Shown here one piece after another: positions 1 through 8,096 of a stretch of DNA of 52,528 nt. The stretch is from Bacteriovoracales bacterium (GTDB lineage: Bacteria; Bdellovibrionota; Bacteriovoracia; Bacteriovoracales; Bacteriovoracaceae). The translations under genes and the position numbers were made by a program. The stretch lies in assembly GCA_028346125.1 (NCBI GenBank), contig JAOMEV010000017.1, positions 1 through 52,528 of the forward strand, in the 5' to 3' direction. Position 1 is the stretch's first letter. Every line of letters begins with the position of its first letter. The notes under the pieces were generated by a model. It saw only the letters and a program-made list of their open reading frames with translations. It was not told the DNA's origin and made no database searches.

Positions 1-160
1 CGCACAGCTCTTACTTTTTTATTCTATTTCACGAATGTTGTTAGGGCCTTCTGACTTTTTTTTGAAAACCTTTGTTCCTATTCGTACGACAGATATGTTT
101 AAAGTCACTTGGACTTCCTTTGATTTTTATAAACGCCGCCAGTTCTCTGCCCAATTTTAG
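1..160 (+). CDS. C-terminal end of an unidentified gene cut by the left edge
   Basis: The frame starting at base 2 is open from the window edge to a TAG at 158-160 and gives 52 residues that read like protein (ending FYKRRQFSAQF). There is no start codon because the gene begins outside the window. The composition is mixed hydrophobic and aromatic, and no family is recognised. The other two forward frames are broken by stops. It points away from the minus-strand permease that follows, so the two are convergent. Confidence 0.55.
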   Translation, partial: AQLLLFYSISRMLLGPSDFFLKTFVPIRTTDMFKVTWTSFDFYKRRQFSAQF

Positions 161-433
161 ATATCAGGAATATGGAGGAAATAAGACAGAATTGTTAAAA
201 CCAATAGCTTTCAGGTTGTCTCCAACTTAAAAGTTTATTGACATGAAGGGTCTTACACACCTCATTGACCTTAAATGTATTTGTATCTAATAGAAACTCG
301 CCTTAGTTAAGGAAAAAGGAGCTTAAAGTTAGGAAAAATAAAGCACCTTTTTTCCTTAACCTTTGACCCTATAAAAAGAGATAATGTTTTATTTTAAAAT
401 ACTTTTCCTGGCCTATAGAGCCCACTATTATAT
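161..433. other. Intergenic region holding a composite repeat fragment
   Basis: No open frame of note was seen. The right part holds a fused copy of the dispersed repeat, listed separately. The rest is AT-rich spacer between two convergent genes. Confidence 0.5.
287..365 (+). repeat. Dispersed repeat, composite fragment
   Basis: Bases 287-318 match the inverted TTAAG end (TAATAGAAACTCGCC then a TTAA-rich block). Bases 326-362 are the forward hairpin end, GTTAGGAAAAATAAAGCACC closing with TTTTTTCCTTAAC. The middle of the element is missing. It may end transcription from the convergent genes on either side. Confidence 0.7.
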
Positions 434-1171
434 TTATCCAAGAACAATTTTATAGATCATTCTAAGCCCAGTTAAAAAGAGGCCAACTTTAAAAATTTTA
501 GTAAATAATTTTTGGTTAATTTTATTAAGTAATTTGATACCCCAACTTGTTCCTATGATTGTAAAAAGTGTCATAAAAAGAATAATCCATAAATAATTCT
601 CAAAAGGGAAGCTAAGAGCAATAAAGGCAGGGATTTTTAAGACATGTGCCACCGTTTGAATGGCCGCTTTTGTCGCAAGAAGGTTTTCTTTTTTTAAATC
701 GGATCTAAGAAAAAAAGGTGCAATTAAAGGTCCTGTCGCACCTATTAGTAAGGAGAAAAGGCCAACAATAAAACCTAAAATGAAGAAGGCCCAGTTGGGG
801 ATGATTAAAGAAGGTAAATTATTAGGTCTAAAAACTGAATAAAAAATAAGGATCGTAATAATAATTTGAGGGAAGAGTGGAGATAGCATTATCTTAATTA
901 TGAAGTAAGAGAAGAGTGTACCTATTGGAGCACCTATAAAGAAAGGGATCGCTAACGACCAATTAATATGACTTCTTAACAAGTAGGATCTATAGAAATT
1001 ACTTACAAATTGAATAAAACCATGGATCGGAATAACCACATTTAAAGGAAAAAAGAGTGTCATCACGGACAGAAGAATAATTCCACCACCCATACCTGTG
1101 ACAGCGGAAATCGCAGCGGTAAAGAAAGAAAAAATTATAAGGAATATTGTAATAATTCCAGGTACGGTCAT
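434..1171 (-). CDS. TauE/SafE-family membrane permease
   Basis: The 245-residue protein is almost wholly hydrophobic, with about 7-8 predicted membrane helices. Near residues 20-30 it has the glycine-rich VTGMGGGIILL segment typical of the TauE/SafE (sulfite/organosulfonate exporter, DUF81) family, and a second similar half starts near IGATGPLIAPFF. Family members move small anions such as sulfite, sulfoacetate or thiosulfate; the substrate here cannot be read. Length is normal for the family. The ATG start is followed directly by the first helix. A 5'-truncated repeat copy lies 28 bp upstream. No partner gene is next to it. Confidence 0.85.
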   Translation of the reverse strand: MTVPGIITIFLIIFSFFTAAISAVTGMGGGIILLSVMTLFFPLNVVIPIHGFIQFVSNFYRSYLLRSHINWSLAIPFFIGAPIGTLFSYFIIKIMLSPLFPQIIITILIFYSVFRPNNLPSLIIPNWAFFILGFIVGLFSLLIGATGPLIAPFFLRSDLKKENLLATKAAIQTVAHVLKIPAFIALSFPFENYLWIILFMTLFTIIGTSWGIKLLNKINQKLFTKIFKVGLFLTGLRMIYKIVLG

Positions 1172-1198
1172 TATACTTTTCCTCAGAATAAGGGCCTA

Positions 1199-1346
1199 TT
1201 AGAAAAGCACCTTTTCTTTCCCCAAAATGACTCATCCATCGAATATTTTATAAAAAACTTAAAAGAAAACCCTTCAGCTTCACCCCTCTTCAGCCAAATT
1301 GGTGCCAATATATCTTGCTTCCCTAAATAGGGCCAACTTCCATTAA
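1199..1346 (+). repeat. Dispersed repeat, long form, lacking its GGTTAGG tip
   Basis: It keeps AAAAGCACCTTTT, the central ACTCATCCATCGAATATTTT block and a diverged end (CCATTAATTGA). It lies immediately upstream of the TauE/SafE gene with its hairpin end towards the start codon. Confidence 0.75.
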
Positions 1347-1430
1347 TTGACTTGAGTTTTTAAGTCATCTATATATTTAAACTAAGTATATTTTCAGTGC
1401 TATTTTTGGACAGCTTGCTATTATTAATTT

Positions 1431-1817
1431 ATGAAAAAAATTATCATCGTTGATGACGCCTTTACATTAAGAATTCAGCTCAAAAATGCGCTTGAGGCGG
1501 AAGGTTTTGAAGTTGCAGAAGCTGATGATGGTATATCCGGCCTAGATGTCATAACATCTAATCCCGATGCTTCGATTTTAATATCTGATGTTAATATGCC
1601 AAACATGGATGGCCTTACTATGCTGGAAGTGGTTCAAGAAAAAAACCTCCTGCCCGGTGCTGGAAAAATTTGTCTTACGACAGAGACGAGTGCAAAAATG
1701 AAAGAGCAAGGCAAGAAAGCTGGTTTGGATGCTTGGTTCACTAAACCACTGAATCCAAAAAGGCTTAAGATTCTTTTAGAGCTCATAGAGAAGTTGATAG
1801 CTAAGCGGTCCCAATAA
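1431..1817 (+). CDS. CheY-like single-domain response regulator
   Basis: The 128-residue protein is a stand-alone receiver domain. The acidic pair is D8/D9, the predicted phosphoacceptor is D53 (in ISDVNMPNMDG), the switch Thr is T83 or T84 and the conserved Lys is K105 in FTKPLNP. No output domain follows, so it should act by protein contact, as CheY does at a flagellar motor or inside a phosphorelay. No cognate kinase is adjacent; the three hybrid kinases in this window are possible donors. A hairpin repeat follows the stop codon and probably ends the transcript. A decayed relative survives at 4343-4520. Confidence 0.93.
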   Translation: MKKIIIVDDAFTLRIQLKNALEAEGFEVAEADDGISGLDVITSNPDASILISDVNMPNMDGLTMLEVVQEKNLLPGAGKICLTTETSAKMKEQGKKAGLDAWFTKPLNPKRLKILLELIEKLIAKRSQ

Positions 1818-1926
1818 GTTATCTTCTTTATAAGGAAGGTTAGGGCCAGAGAAAAAGGGTGCTTCGTTGTTTCTAATATTCAACCAAACTTATTCCACAT
1901 ACTCTTGTTACAAATGAATTCGGTAA

Positions 1927-1976
1927 GGTTAGGAGAAAAAAAACTTTTTTTCGCCTAACCCCAGCCAAGACATCCA
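1927..1976 (+). repeat. Dispersed repeat fragment forming a strong hairpin after cheY
   Basis: GGTTAGGAGAAAAAAAAC pairs with the following TTTTTTTCGCCTAACC, and a short piece (CCAAGACATC) of the repeat body follows. It lies 110 bp after the CheY stop. A weaker GGTTAGGG-containing piece occurs near 1849. Confidence 0.7.
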
Positions 1977-2026
1977 ATTTCATGATTAGGAAAGTAAAAA
2001 AATAAAAGAGATTTTTAAAAAGAAAA

Positions 2027-2052
2027 GGGAGGAAGACATCCTCCCTTTTTTT
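2027..2052. terminator. Bidirectional intrinsic terminator
   Basis: The hairpin GGGAGGAAGACATCCTCCC (2027-2045) is followed by seven T on the plus strand. On the minus strand the same stem is followed by TTTTCTTTTT. It sits 9 bp after the stop of the minus-strand lipoprotein gene and serves the convergent CheY gene too. Confidence 0.85.
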
Positions 2053-2060
2053 AAATTCTT

Positions 2061-2906
2061 TTAGTTATTAAAAATCATATTGTTAACAACTGCTTTCATT
2101 CCTTCAGGAGAAACATTATTGTGAGCAGCAGCTTTTTCAATAAGGTTATTAAAACTTTCAACGTCACCTTCAGCTAAAGAAGTGAAGGCCTCTTTTGCTG
2201 AATTGTAGTCTGATCCAAGAATAATTTCAGAAAAAGCGTCCATGTCTTTTTCTGTTAGGTTTCTTGATTTTTGAACTCTTTTAAAAGTGGTGAAAGTTTT
2301 GGCAATTTTTTTGCCTCTTTCTTCAGAGAAACCGAAATTACTCACAAGAACATTACCTAGAGTTTCTGAGCTTTTGCTTTCAATAAGAGCACCCATTGAT
2401 TCAAGGTCTTTGCTAAAGTTTGATTGTTCAGAGAATGTGTATTCTCTATCATTAATCTCTGTTAGGTAAGTATCAGTTACTGGATTGTATTCAATTTCCG
2501 TAAATATCACAACTTCGGTTTCATCCATATCCTGATATTCATCTAAGTCATAATCAATATCCTCAGAGTCTTCTGTAACACCAAAGGGTCTAGCTTCCCA
2601 TACTGTGTTTATATAAGTTTCCCAAGACCTCATAGGGTTATAAAGAGATAGGTTAAAAACGCCTGCCTCAGTTTCGATATCCACAAGTTGACTCTCAACT
2701 TCTTTCCACTTTAAGGCAACATACGTTTGACCATCTTCTCCGACAAAAGTGTCAATGACTTCTACGTCATGATAACTGTCTTGGCGGTCTAAGGAGTTAG
2801 CAAAAAGCTCTTCTTTAGAAAGGGGGTTTGAAATGTCATTACCCGTCACAGGGTTTTTGCAACCAACTAACGCAATGAGAAACGAAAGCAATAGAATCAT
2901 TTTCAT
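2061..2906 (-). CDS. Predicted lipoprotein, paralogue of the one at 46996
   Basis: The open frame reaches back to 2969, but I choose the ATG at 2906. A TCTGGAGA ribosome site precedes it, and it makes the protein begin MKMILLLSFLIALVGC, a lipoprotein signal with the lipobox Cys at residue 16. The mature part is acidic. The last 100 residues (from about NFGFSEERGKKIAKT to the end) clearly match the C-terminus of the lipoprotein at 46996-47850: a helical stretch with a conserved DAF motif, then a segment ending NNVSPEGMKAVVNNMIFNN. Function unknown. Both paralogues end in a strong terminator. Confidence 0.8.
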   Translation of the reverse strand: MKMILLLSFLIALVGCKNPVTGNDISNPLSKEELFANSLDRQDSYHDVEVIDTFVGEDGQTYVALKWKEVESQLVDIETEAGVFNLSLYNPMRSWETYINTVWEARPFGVTEDSEDIDYDLDEYQDMDETEVVIFTEIEYNPVTDTYLTEINDREYTFSEQSNFSKDLESMGALIESKSSETLGNVLVSNFGFSEERGKKIAKTFTTFKRVQKSRNLTEKDMDAFSEIILGSDYNSAKEAFTSLAEGDVESFNNLIEKAAAHNNVSPEGMKAVVNNMIFNN

Positions 2907-3029
2907 AAAATTTCTCCAGATCAAAATTTTTAAGGATTTAGTTTTATAAAAAAGGTTGTTTATTATCAATAGAAAAGCGCCTTAAAGTAATGGTATAAAT
3001 GGATTATTAATAAAAAAGGTATTTTACTA

Positions 3030-3149
3030 TTGTTTGATTCAATTGGAATTTTATTTTTATTTGCGTTACCTTTTTCAATCCATTTTTTTATTTTTCGAAA
3101 TCTAGTTGCGAACGGAGGTTATCTTGCCAACAGTCAAGAAAGTAAATAG
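3030..3149 (+). CDS. Possible small membrane peptide
   Basis: A 39-codon frame from a TTG to a TAG gives one hydrophobic helix (FDSIGILFLFALPFSIHFF) followed by a polar tail. AAAAAAGG lies about 10 bases before the TTG. The frame stays open further upstream to 2991, so it may instead be a remnant of a longer gene. It is divergent from the lipoprotein gene and convergent with the C10 peptidase. Weak evidence. Confidence 0.3.
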   Translation: MFDSIGILFLFALPFSIHFFIFRNLVANGGYLANSQESK

Positions 3150-3156
3150 TTGAATT

Positions 3157-3192
3157 TTAAGAAAAACTAGGCCTTGTTTTTCCTAAACTCTC
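3157..3192 (-). repeat. Dispersed repeat hairpin behind the C10 peptidase gene
   Basis: Read on the minus strand this is GTTTAGGAAAAACAAGGCCT followed by AGTTTTTCTTAAAA. It begins 12 bp after the restored stop of the peptidase gene and could act as its terminator. Confidence 0.6.
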
Positions 3193-3203
3193 TTAACTGA
3201 TTA

Positions 3204-4132
3204 TTATTTTTGATTTAGCCTTTTTAGACCGGCACCTTTAAAAGGTTCAAGCCCTATATAGGGATAAGGATTTGTACTCCAAGTTCTCTTTTTGTGATCT
3301 TTTAGTTCAAGGATGTCGTAATAGCCATTTGCTTTACCTCCCCAACCCCAGTTTACATGGAATAAGGTTTTCCCTTTTTCTTCTTTATAACCATCAACGA
3401 CAAATGTGTGACCAGACGATTCATCTTTCCTATACCCGCTATAAATTATAGGTCTCCCATTTTTAAATTTTTTCGTTTTGAAAGAGATCCATCACTTGCA
3501 TAACCGAAGTGTTGTTCAAATAAACGTTCTAAAAAGTTAGGGTGAGCAGCGGCTCCTGTTTTTCCACCATATTCAGCATTTACCATGGCAGAAATTTGAT
3601 AAAGAAATTTGGCCGTTTTTTGATATCCTTTTCTTTTCTTACTAGGAAATTTTTTAAAAATTCCTTTATCCATTTTTCCATCACCATTTTTATCTATTGA
3701 TACATCAGGGAGCTTACTGACTAAAGAATCAAAATCAAATCCTTTAGCAACTCCCTTTATACAAAGAACTCCATTTTTATCAACATCTTCACCTTTTAAC
3801 CCCGAGCGAAGATGGTTTCCGAGGGGATAACAGTTTGAGTACTCTTGATATCTTTCTAAATATTTGATGTTTTGGTATCCATAATACTTTAGGACTTGTG
3901 CAGTTGCTACTGTCGTACAACCAAGATAGGCTTGCCCTAACCATACTTCGCTATCCCATGATTTGGTAATTTTTGGAGTAAAAGTTTGATATAACCCACC
4001 TTGCCCCCACTCAGTTTCTAAAAGGGGACCAACTCCATTATCGTTTTTCTTAGACTTAGCTGATAGTTGGGAGTCAGGGAAAGAAATTAAAATGATTGTT
4101 AAAATTACTAATATTTTCAATTTAGACCTCAC
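3204..4132 (-). pseudogene. C10-family (streptopain-like) cysteine peptidase interrupted by a frameshift
   Basis: Residues 1-25 are a signal peptide. C72 in GCTTVATAQVLKYYGY matches the catalytic Cys of C10 peptidases. The first frame stops at 3446. The next frame continues with GHTFVVDGY (catalytic His region) and FHVNWGWGG (Trp loop near the active site) and ends at 3204. The two frames join at a run of six A on the coding strand (plus positions 3468-3473); one extra A, or a -1 slip there, gives one protein of about 309 residues. So this is a sequencing indel, a recent mutation or programmed slippage. An acidic DKNGDGKMDKG stretch resembles a calcium-binding loop. Such enzymes are secreted proteases. 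Confidence 0.8.
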
Positions 4133-4197
4133 TTTAGAACTTAATTAAAAATGAAGACTATTTCTCACTACCTGTCCTTTTATTTTTGAAAAAAATT

Positions 4198-4345
4198 AAA
4201 GAACCTTTTTTTACTTATATAAACTTCTCATTTATCGAATATTTATTATAAAACATAAAAGAAAATCTTTTAGGAGCACCTCCAATTCGCAAATTACTTA
4301 CCAAAAAACCTATTTTTTTGTTAAATAAGACGAGCTTCTATTAAG
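4198..4345 (+). repeat. Dispersed repeat, long form, lacking its GGTTAGG tip
   Basis: Contains CTCATTTATCGAATATTTAT, TTTAGGAGCACCTCCAATTC and the complete terminus AAATAAGACGAGCTTCTATT then AAG. It lies 66 bp upstream of the C10 peptidase start with its hairpin side towards the gene. A CheY remnant abuts its other end. Confidence 0.85.
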
Positions 4346-4520
4346 AAAAAAATAATCATAGTTGATGGCCCAATTCAGAAATGATCTTGAATTATAAGTT
4401 TTATGAAATTATTGACACAAAATATGGCTTATCGGTGTAAAAAGCTATGGTAGGAAATCATGCTTTAAAAAGCCATTAACGGCCATACGTCTGAAATTTC
4501 AAATGAGAAAGGTTAAATAA
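4343..4520 (+). pseudogene. Internally deleted CheY-like remnant
   Basis: It begins KKIIIVDG, aligning with the intact CheY start at 1431 at DNA level (AATCATAGTTGATG, then AATTCAG and AAATGATCTTGA). It ends in another frame with CFKKPLTAIRLK, matching the WFTKPLNPKRLK tail of the intact protein. About half of the gene, including the phosphoacceptor, is gone and stops are present. It starts exactly at the end of a repeat copy. Confidence 0.5.
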
Positions 4521-4554
4521 TTATTTACTGTAATAGCTTGTCCTCTTCTCAATG

Positions 4555-4638
4555 TGGAGTTTTTGGGAGGTGTATTAAGATAAGGTTTTTTTTTAGGTTT
4601 TGTGGAAAATAGTTGATGATTGTTTTTGTTCAAATAAG
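4555..4638 (-). repeat. Dispersed repeat, inverted partial copy
   Basis: Contains TTTAGGTTTTGTGGAAAATA followed by GTTGATGATTG, matching the middle of inverted long copies such as 32053-32229. Both tips are missing. It lies directly behind the microprotein gene. Confidence 0.6.
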
Positions 4639-4639
4639 A

Positions 4640-4846
4640 TTAGTTTTTTATAAGAGTGACTTTGCCATTTTTGTAAATAAAAAAAAATATTCCTTCTTCA
4701 AAACCTGGAGGAATCTCATCAATACTAACATGCTCTCCACTTTCATCCCAATATCTAAGTCCTATTTCCTCAGACGTATTGCAAGCGACACCCAATCTAA
4801 TTTGGTTAACTTTCAATTTGCTAAGATACTTCTCAAGGTTTTTCAA
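4640..4846 (-). CDS. Conserved 68-residue microprotein, paralogue of the one at 10359
   Basis: It starts with TTG (4844-4846), preceded by AAAGGAT at a suitable distance. The protein aligns along its whole length with the 70-residue product at 10359-10571. Shared features are LGV near residue 18, NT, a G-x-R-x-W-x-ESG-x-H core, SIDE-x-P, EEG-x-FFF-x-Y and a final G-x-x-T-x-I. There is no signal or membrane segment, so it is probably cytoplasmic. Conservation of both sequence and unusual start suggests a real family; function unknown. Confidence 0.72.
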   Translation of the reverse strand: MKNLEKYLSKLKVNQIRLGVACNTSEEIGLRYWDESGEHVSIDEIPPGFEEGIFFFIYKNGKVTLIKN

Positions 4847-5063
4847 AATAAATCCTTTTCATAATATTACAACAAACTATTAATTTAATAATGGTTCATT
4901 TAGAGTTCATTCAATTACAAAAGGTTCATTCTCATTGAGCGGGAGTAAATAACCTTGATCACAGCAGTAAAACTTAATAATTTCAATACCCTACTACATA
5001 CTAAATTAACCCTTTATATTTCTACAACGGTATAATGGAGCCAATAGATCAGTGAATACCTTT

Positions 5064-5112
5064 AAGGCCAGGAAAAAAAAAGCACCTCACCACCCTCAAA
5101 TAAGGCGAAGAG
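5064..5112 (+). repeat. Dispersed repeat, heavily shortened copy
   Basis: AAGGCCAGGAAAAAAAAAGC then CACC runs almost directly into CAAATAAGGCGAAGAG, so nearly the whole body is deleted. It lies in the divergent region between the microprotein and the hybrid kinase. Confidence 0.65.
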
Positions 5113-5171
5113 ACACTAAATGTTTTTTCATAAAAAGCCGAAAAATAGGTAACACTTTTTATTGAGTTTTT

Positions 5172-7829
5172 ATGAAGCTATTTTTATTTCTTTTTTTTAT
5201 TGCGTCTGCATCTTTCGGAGAGCCTTTAGTCTTGGAAAAGGGGAAGCACTTTTATGAGCTGGGACTTCATTTGGAGATTTTTGAGGACCCTAGTGGGAAA
5301 CTTTCTATTGATGAAGTCGAGGGGAAGGAGTTTTATACAAGTCGAGAAAAAGTTCCTAATTTTGGTTTTTCGGAGTCTGTTTTTTGGGGGCGAGTTACCA
5401 TTTTAAATAAACTCAAAAAAAGGAATTGGTTTTTAAGTTATAACTATGTGACACAGGATTATGTTACTTTTTTTAAAAAAGTTGGAGGAAAGTGGATTTC
5501 TGAAGAAATGGGGGATAGCAAAAAGTTTAGTGAGAGGAAATATAAGATACGGCCTTTCGTTTTTGAGGGCGGGAAAAATGAAAAAGAGGTTTATTATATT
5601 AGAGTATCAGGGAATCCCACTCAATTTGACTTAAGTTTATTAACCAAGGAAAAGATGCTTTTATTAGAAGGTGAATCTAATGTAAAATTGAGTCTATTCT
5701 TTGGGATTGTGATCTCCATGGTCCTTTACAATGTCTTTATTTTCTTCTTCACAAAAAGTCTAAGTTATTTTTATTATGTTTTTTATGTTCTTTTTTTTGG
5801 ACTTTTTCTTGGCGGGCGAAAAGGTTTAACCCAAAAATACTTTTTCACGGATAATGTATGGTTCAGTAATAGTGGACTTCTTTTTTTTGGTGCTATGGTC
5901 TGTATATTTTTATGCCTCTTCACAATAGAATATCTTAACCTCCAAAAAACAAAAAGGTGGATTTATCGTTTCCTCATTGGAGGTATAGTCTTAGGCTTCA
6001 TTGTTGTTGTATTTTCTTTTTTTGCACCCTACGAAGCGACCATAAGGCTTTTCGTGGTGTACGCCCTTTTGATCGCGGCCTTTGTTTCCGTTGCAGGTGC
6101 TTATAGTATGCTAAAAGGCTATAGACCGGCGAGATATTTTGTTTTTGCTTATTTTTTTATGTTAATTGGTGCAGTTATAACCAACCTTACCATGTCAGAT
6201 GTTCTTCCCATTTACCCTCTTTTTAAAGAAGCACTTATAATTGGGAGTGCTCTGCAGCTTATTCTCTTCTCTATGGGTCTCGCAGACAAATTCAATTACC
6301 AACAAGAGCAAGCTTTCATAAAAGAAAATACTTTGAAGAACGAACTTGAATCAATGAAAAATGGATTAGAAGAGAAAGTTACTGAGAGAACGAGAGAGCT
6401 AACAAAAATTCAGGACGAAAGAAGTCTATTCTTTGCTAACCTCAGCCATGAACTCAGAACCCCCTTAAATGCTATTTTAGGTTTTTCACAAATTTTACAA
6501 GCTACAAAAACAGACAGAGATACAAAAGAAAATGATTACGTCGATTCCATCAATACAAGCGGTAGATCACTTTTAAGGCTCGTCAACTCAGTCCATGATT
6601 TTACCAAAATAGAACTCAACGAACTTAAGGTTGAAAAAAAGAAATGTAAATTAAGAGAAATCTTAACATCAATCTCTTTGTATTTCAAAAATGAAGCTCA
6701 AAGTAAAGGGATCTTCTTTGAACTGGAGTTAGGTAAAGACGTCCCTTCATGGATCGAAAGCGATGAATTAGCGCTTAAACAAGTTTTAGATAACCTTTTG
6801 AGTAACGCCCTTAAATTTACGAAAGTTGGTCATATTAAAATTAAAGTCGAAGGGGGCTTTAAAGAAAACAGCGACGATCTATTCGACCTTTTTATACAAG
6901 TAGAAGACACAGGTGCAGGTATGCCTGGTGAAAAAGTTAGAAGCCTTTTCGAACCTTTTGCTCAAATCCACGATCACGGTAGTGTTAAGGAAAGAGGAAG
7001 TGGTCTTGGGCTCTATATTTCTAAAAAAATTATTGATGATTTGGGGGGGGAACTAGGGGTTATATCCCACATTGGAAAAGGAAGTGTTTTCACAATAAGG
7101 CTTCCCAGCGTAACCTTTTTTAAAGATGAGGCGGACTCCGGACACTTCTCTTACAAATTTTTTGGTGAAACCATCTTAATTGCTGATGACGTCCCCATAA
7201 ATATAAAACTTTACGAGGCCTACCTTTCTCAACATAACCTAAAAGTTGAAGTGGCGAGAGATGGCACTGAACTCCTGGAAAAAGCGAGGACAATTAAGCC
7301 TGATTTGATTATGACCGATTTTGATATGCCCGGATTAAATGTGGATCGGGTTTTAAAAACTTTAAGGGCGGAAACCTCTTCAGTACCGATTATCTTAGTT
7401 TCCGCTATAAAAAACGAGGTTGGGGAAAAAAAAGATTTTGATGCCTTTTTGCAAAAGCCAGTTGATGAGAGTGTCTTTATAAAAGGATTAGTAAAGTTTT
7501 TAAAGCACGAGACTGTTCTCATAGAAGACACATCGCATGAAGAAGAATCATATGAATTCGTTATTCCAGAAAATTTAGCTAAAGAGGAGCTAGAATTAGT
7601 CAAAGAAGTTTGTGAAAAGTTTAGTAACTGGCGAGAATTTATGCCTGTTTCCGAAATAGAAATAGGTTGTCAGGCCATAAGGGAGAAATTAACGAAAACC
7701 AAGCTAGCTAACTTAATCCCGCTGCTAAAGAAACTTGAAGAAAGCGCAGGAAACTTCAATATAAATATGCTTACTACTCTTCTAGATGGTGCTATTGATA
7801 AAATCAAATCTAATAAAATTTCGTCTTAA
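5172..7829 (+). CDS. 7TMR-DISM hybrid sensor histidine kinase
   Basis: 885 residues. The order is: signal peptide (1-16), a beta-rich 7TMR-DISMED2-like outer domain (about 20-165), seven membrane helices (about 173-372), a short coiled coil (375-412), HisKA with H426 in FANLSHELRTP, HATPase with N box DNLLSNALKFT (540-550), G1 VEDTGAGMP (578-585) and GSGLGLYISKK (609-619), then a receiver with D671/D672 ADD region and phosphoacceptor D716, and about 100 further residues that contain no His and so are not an Hpt. Such proteins sense outer carbohydrate-like or other ligands and pass phosphate His-to-Asp. The partner output is unknown. Parts of its DNA are nearly identical to the kinase at 33634. 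Confidence 0.93.
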   Translation: MKLFLFLFFIASASFGEPLVLEKGKHFYELGLHLEIFEDPSGKLSIDEVEGKEFYTSREKVPNFGFSESVFWGRVTILNKLKKRNWFLSYNYVTQDYVTFFKKVGGKWISEEMGDSKKFSERKYKIRPFVFEGGKNEKEVYYIRVSGNPTQFDLSLLTKEKMLLLEGESNVKLSLFFGIVISMVLYNVFIFFFTKSLSYFYYVFYVLFFGLFLGGRKGLTQKYFFTDNVWFSNSGLLFFGAMVCIFLCLFTIEYLNLQKTKRWIYRFLIGGIVLGFIVVVFSFFAPYEATIRLFVVYALLIAAFVSVAGAYSMLKGYRPARYFVFAYFFMLIGAVITNLTMSDVLPIYPLFKEALIIGSALQLILFSMGLADKFNYQQEQAFIKENTLKNELESMKNGLEEKVTERTRELTKIQDERSLFFANLSHELRTPLNAILGFSQILQATKTDRDTKENDYVDSINTSGRSLLRLVNSVHDFTKIELNELKVEKKKCKLREILTSISLYFKNEAQSKGIFFELELGKDVPSWIESDELALKQVLDNLLSNALKFTKVGHIKIKVEGGFKENSDDLFDLFIQVEDTGAGMPGEKVRSLFEPFAQIHDHGSVKERGSGLGLYISKKIIDDLGGELGVISHIGKGSVFTIRLPSVTFFKDEADSGHFSYKFFGETILIADDVPINIKLYEAYLSQHNLKVEVARDGTELLEKARTIKPDLIMTDFDMPGLNVDRVLKTLRAETSSVPIILVSAIKNEVGEKKDFDAFLQKPVDESVFIKGLVKFLKHETVLIEDTSHEEESYEFVIPENLAKEELELVKEVCEKFSNWREFMPVSEIEIGCQAIREKLTKTKLANLIPLLKKLEESAGNFNINMLTTLLDGAIDKIKSNKISS

Positions 7830-7955
7830 TCAACAAAAAACGGGAAGTCTTGTCGGGACCTTTTCAAATTGAAAACCTTCTAGGTCAATAGAAGCTTGAA
7901 GCCATTCCGGCAATTTTAAAACTCTTTTTAGGGACTTGAAGAAGTGAGTTGGCAG
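7830..7955 (-). pseudogene. Possible gene remnant behind the hybrid kinase
   Basis: An open minus-strand frame without a start reads LKRVLKLPEWLQ, then a plausible 26-residue tail ending at a TGA (7830-7832). Upstream of 7955 the frame is closed by a stop. It looks like the C-terminus of a lost gene; family not recognised. Confidence 0.3.
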
Positions 7956-8096
7956 TTAAATTCATTATTAGGGCAATCAAATAACTGCTATATAGCGCCT
8001 TGTAAATGGGGTCATTCATGATTATCATGCTATTAAATTTAAAAACCTTTCGGATAAGAACCTAGTGCTCAGCGCCAAGGCTTTTAAGGACGTAAA

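Noticed and set aside
7526-7826. An Hpt phosphotransfer domain at the end of the hybrid kinases
   Set aside because: The segment has no histidine in any usable place in the 5172 kinase, and the shared motifs do not fit Hpt.
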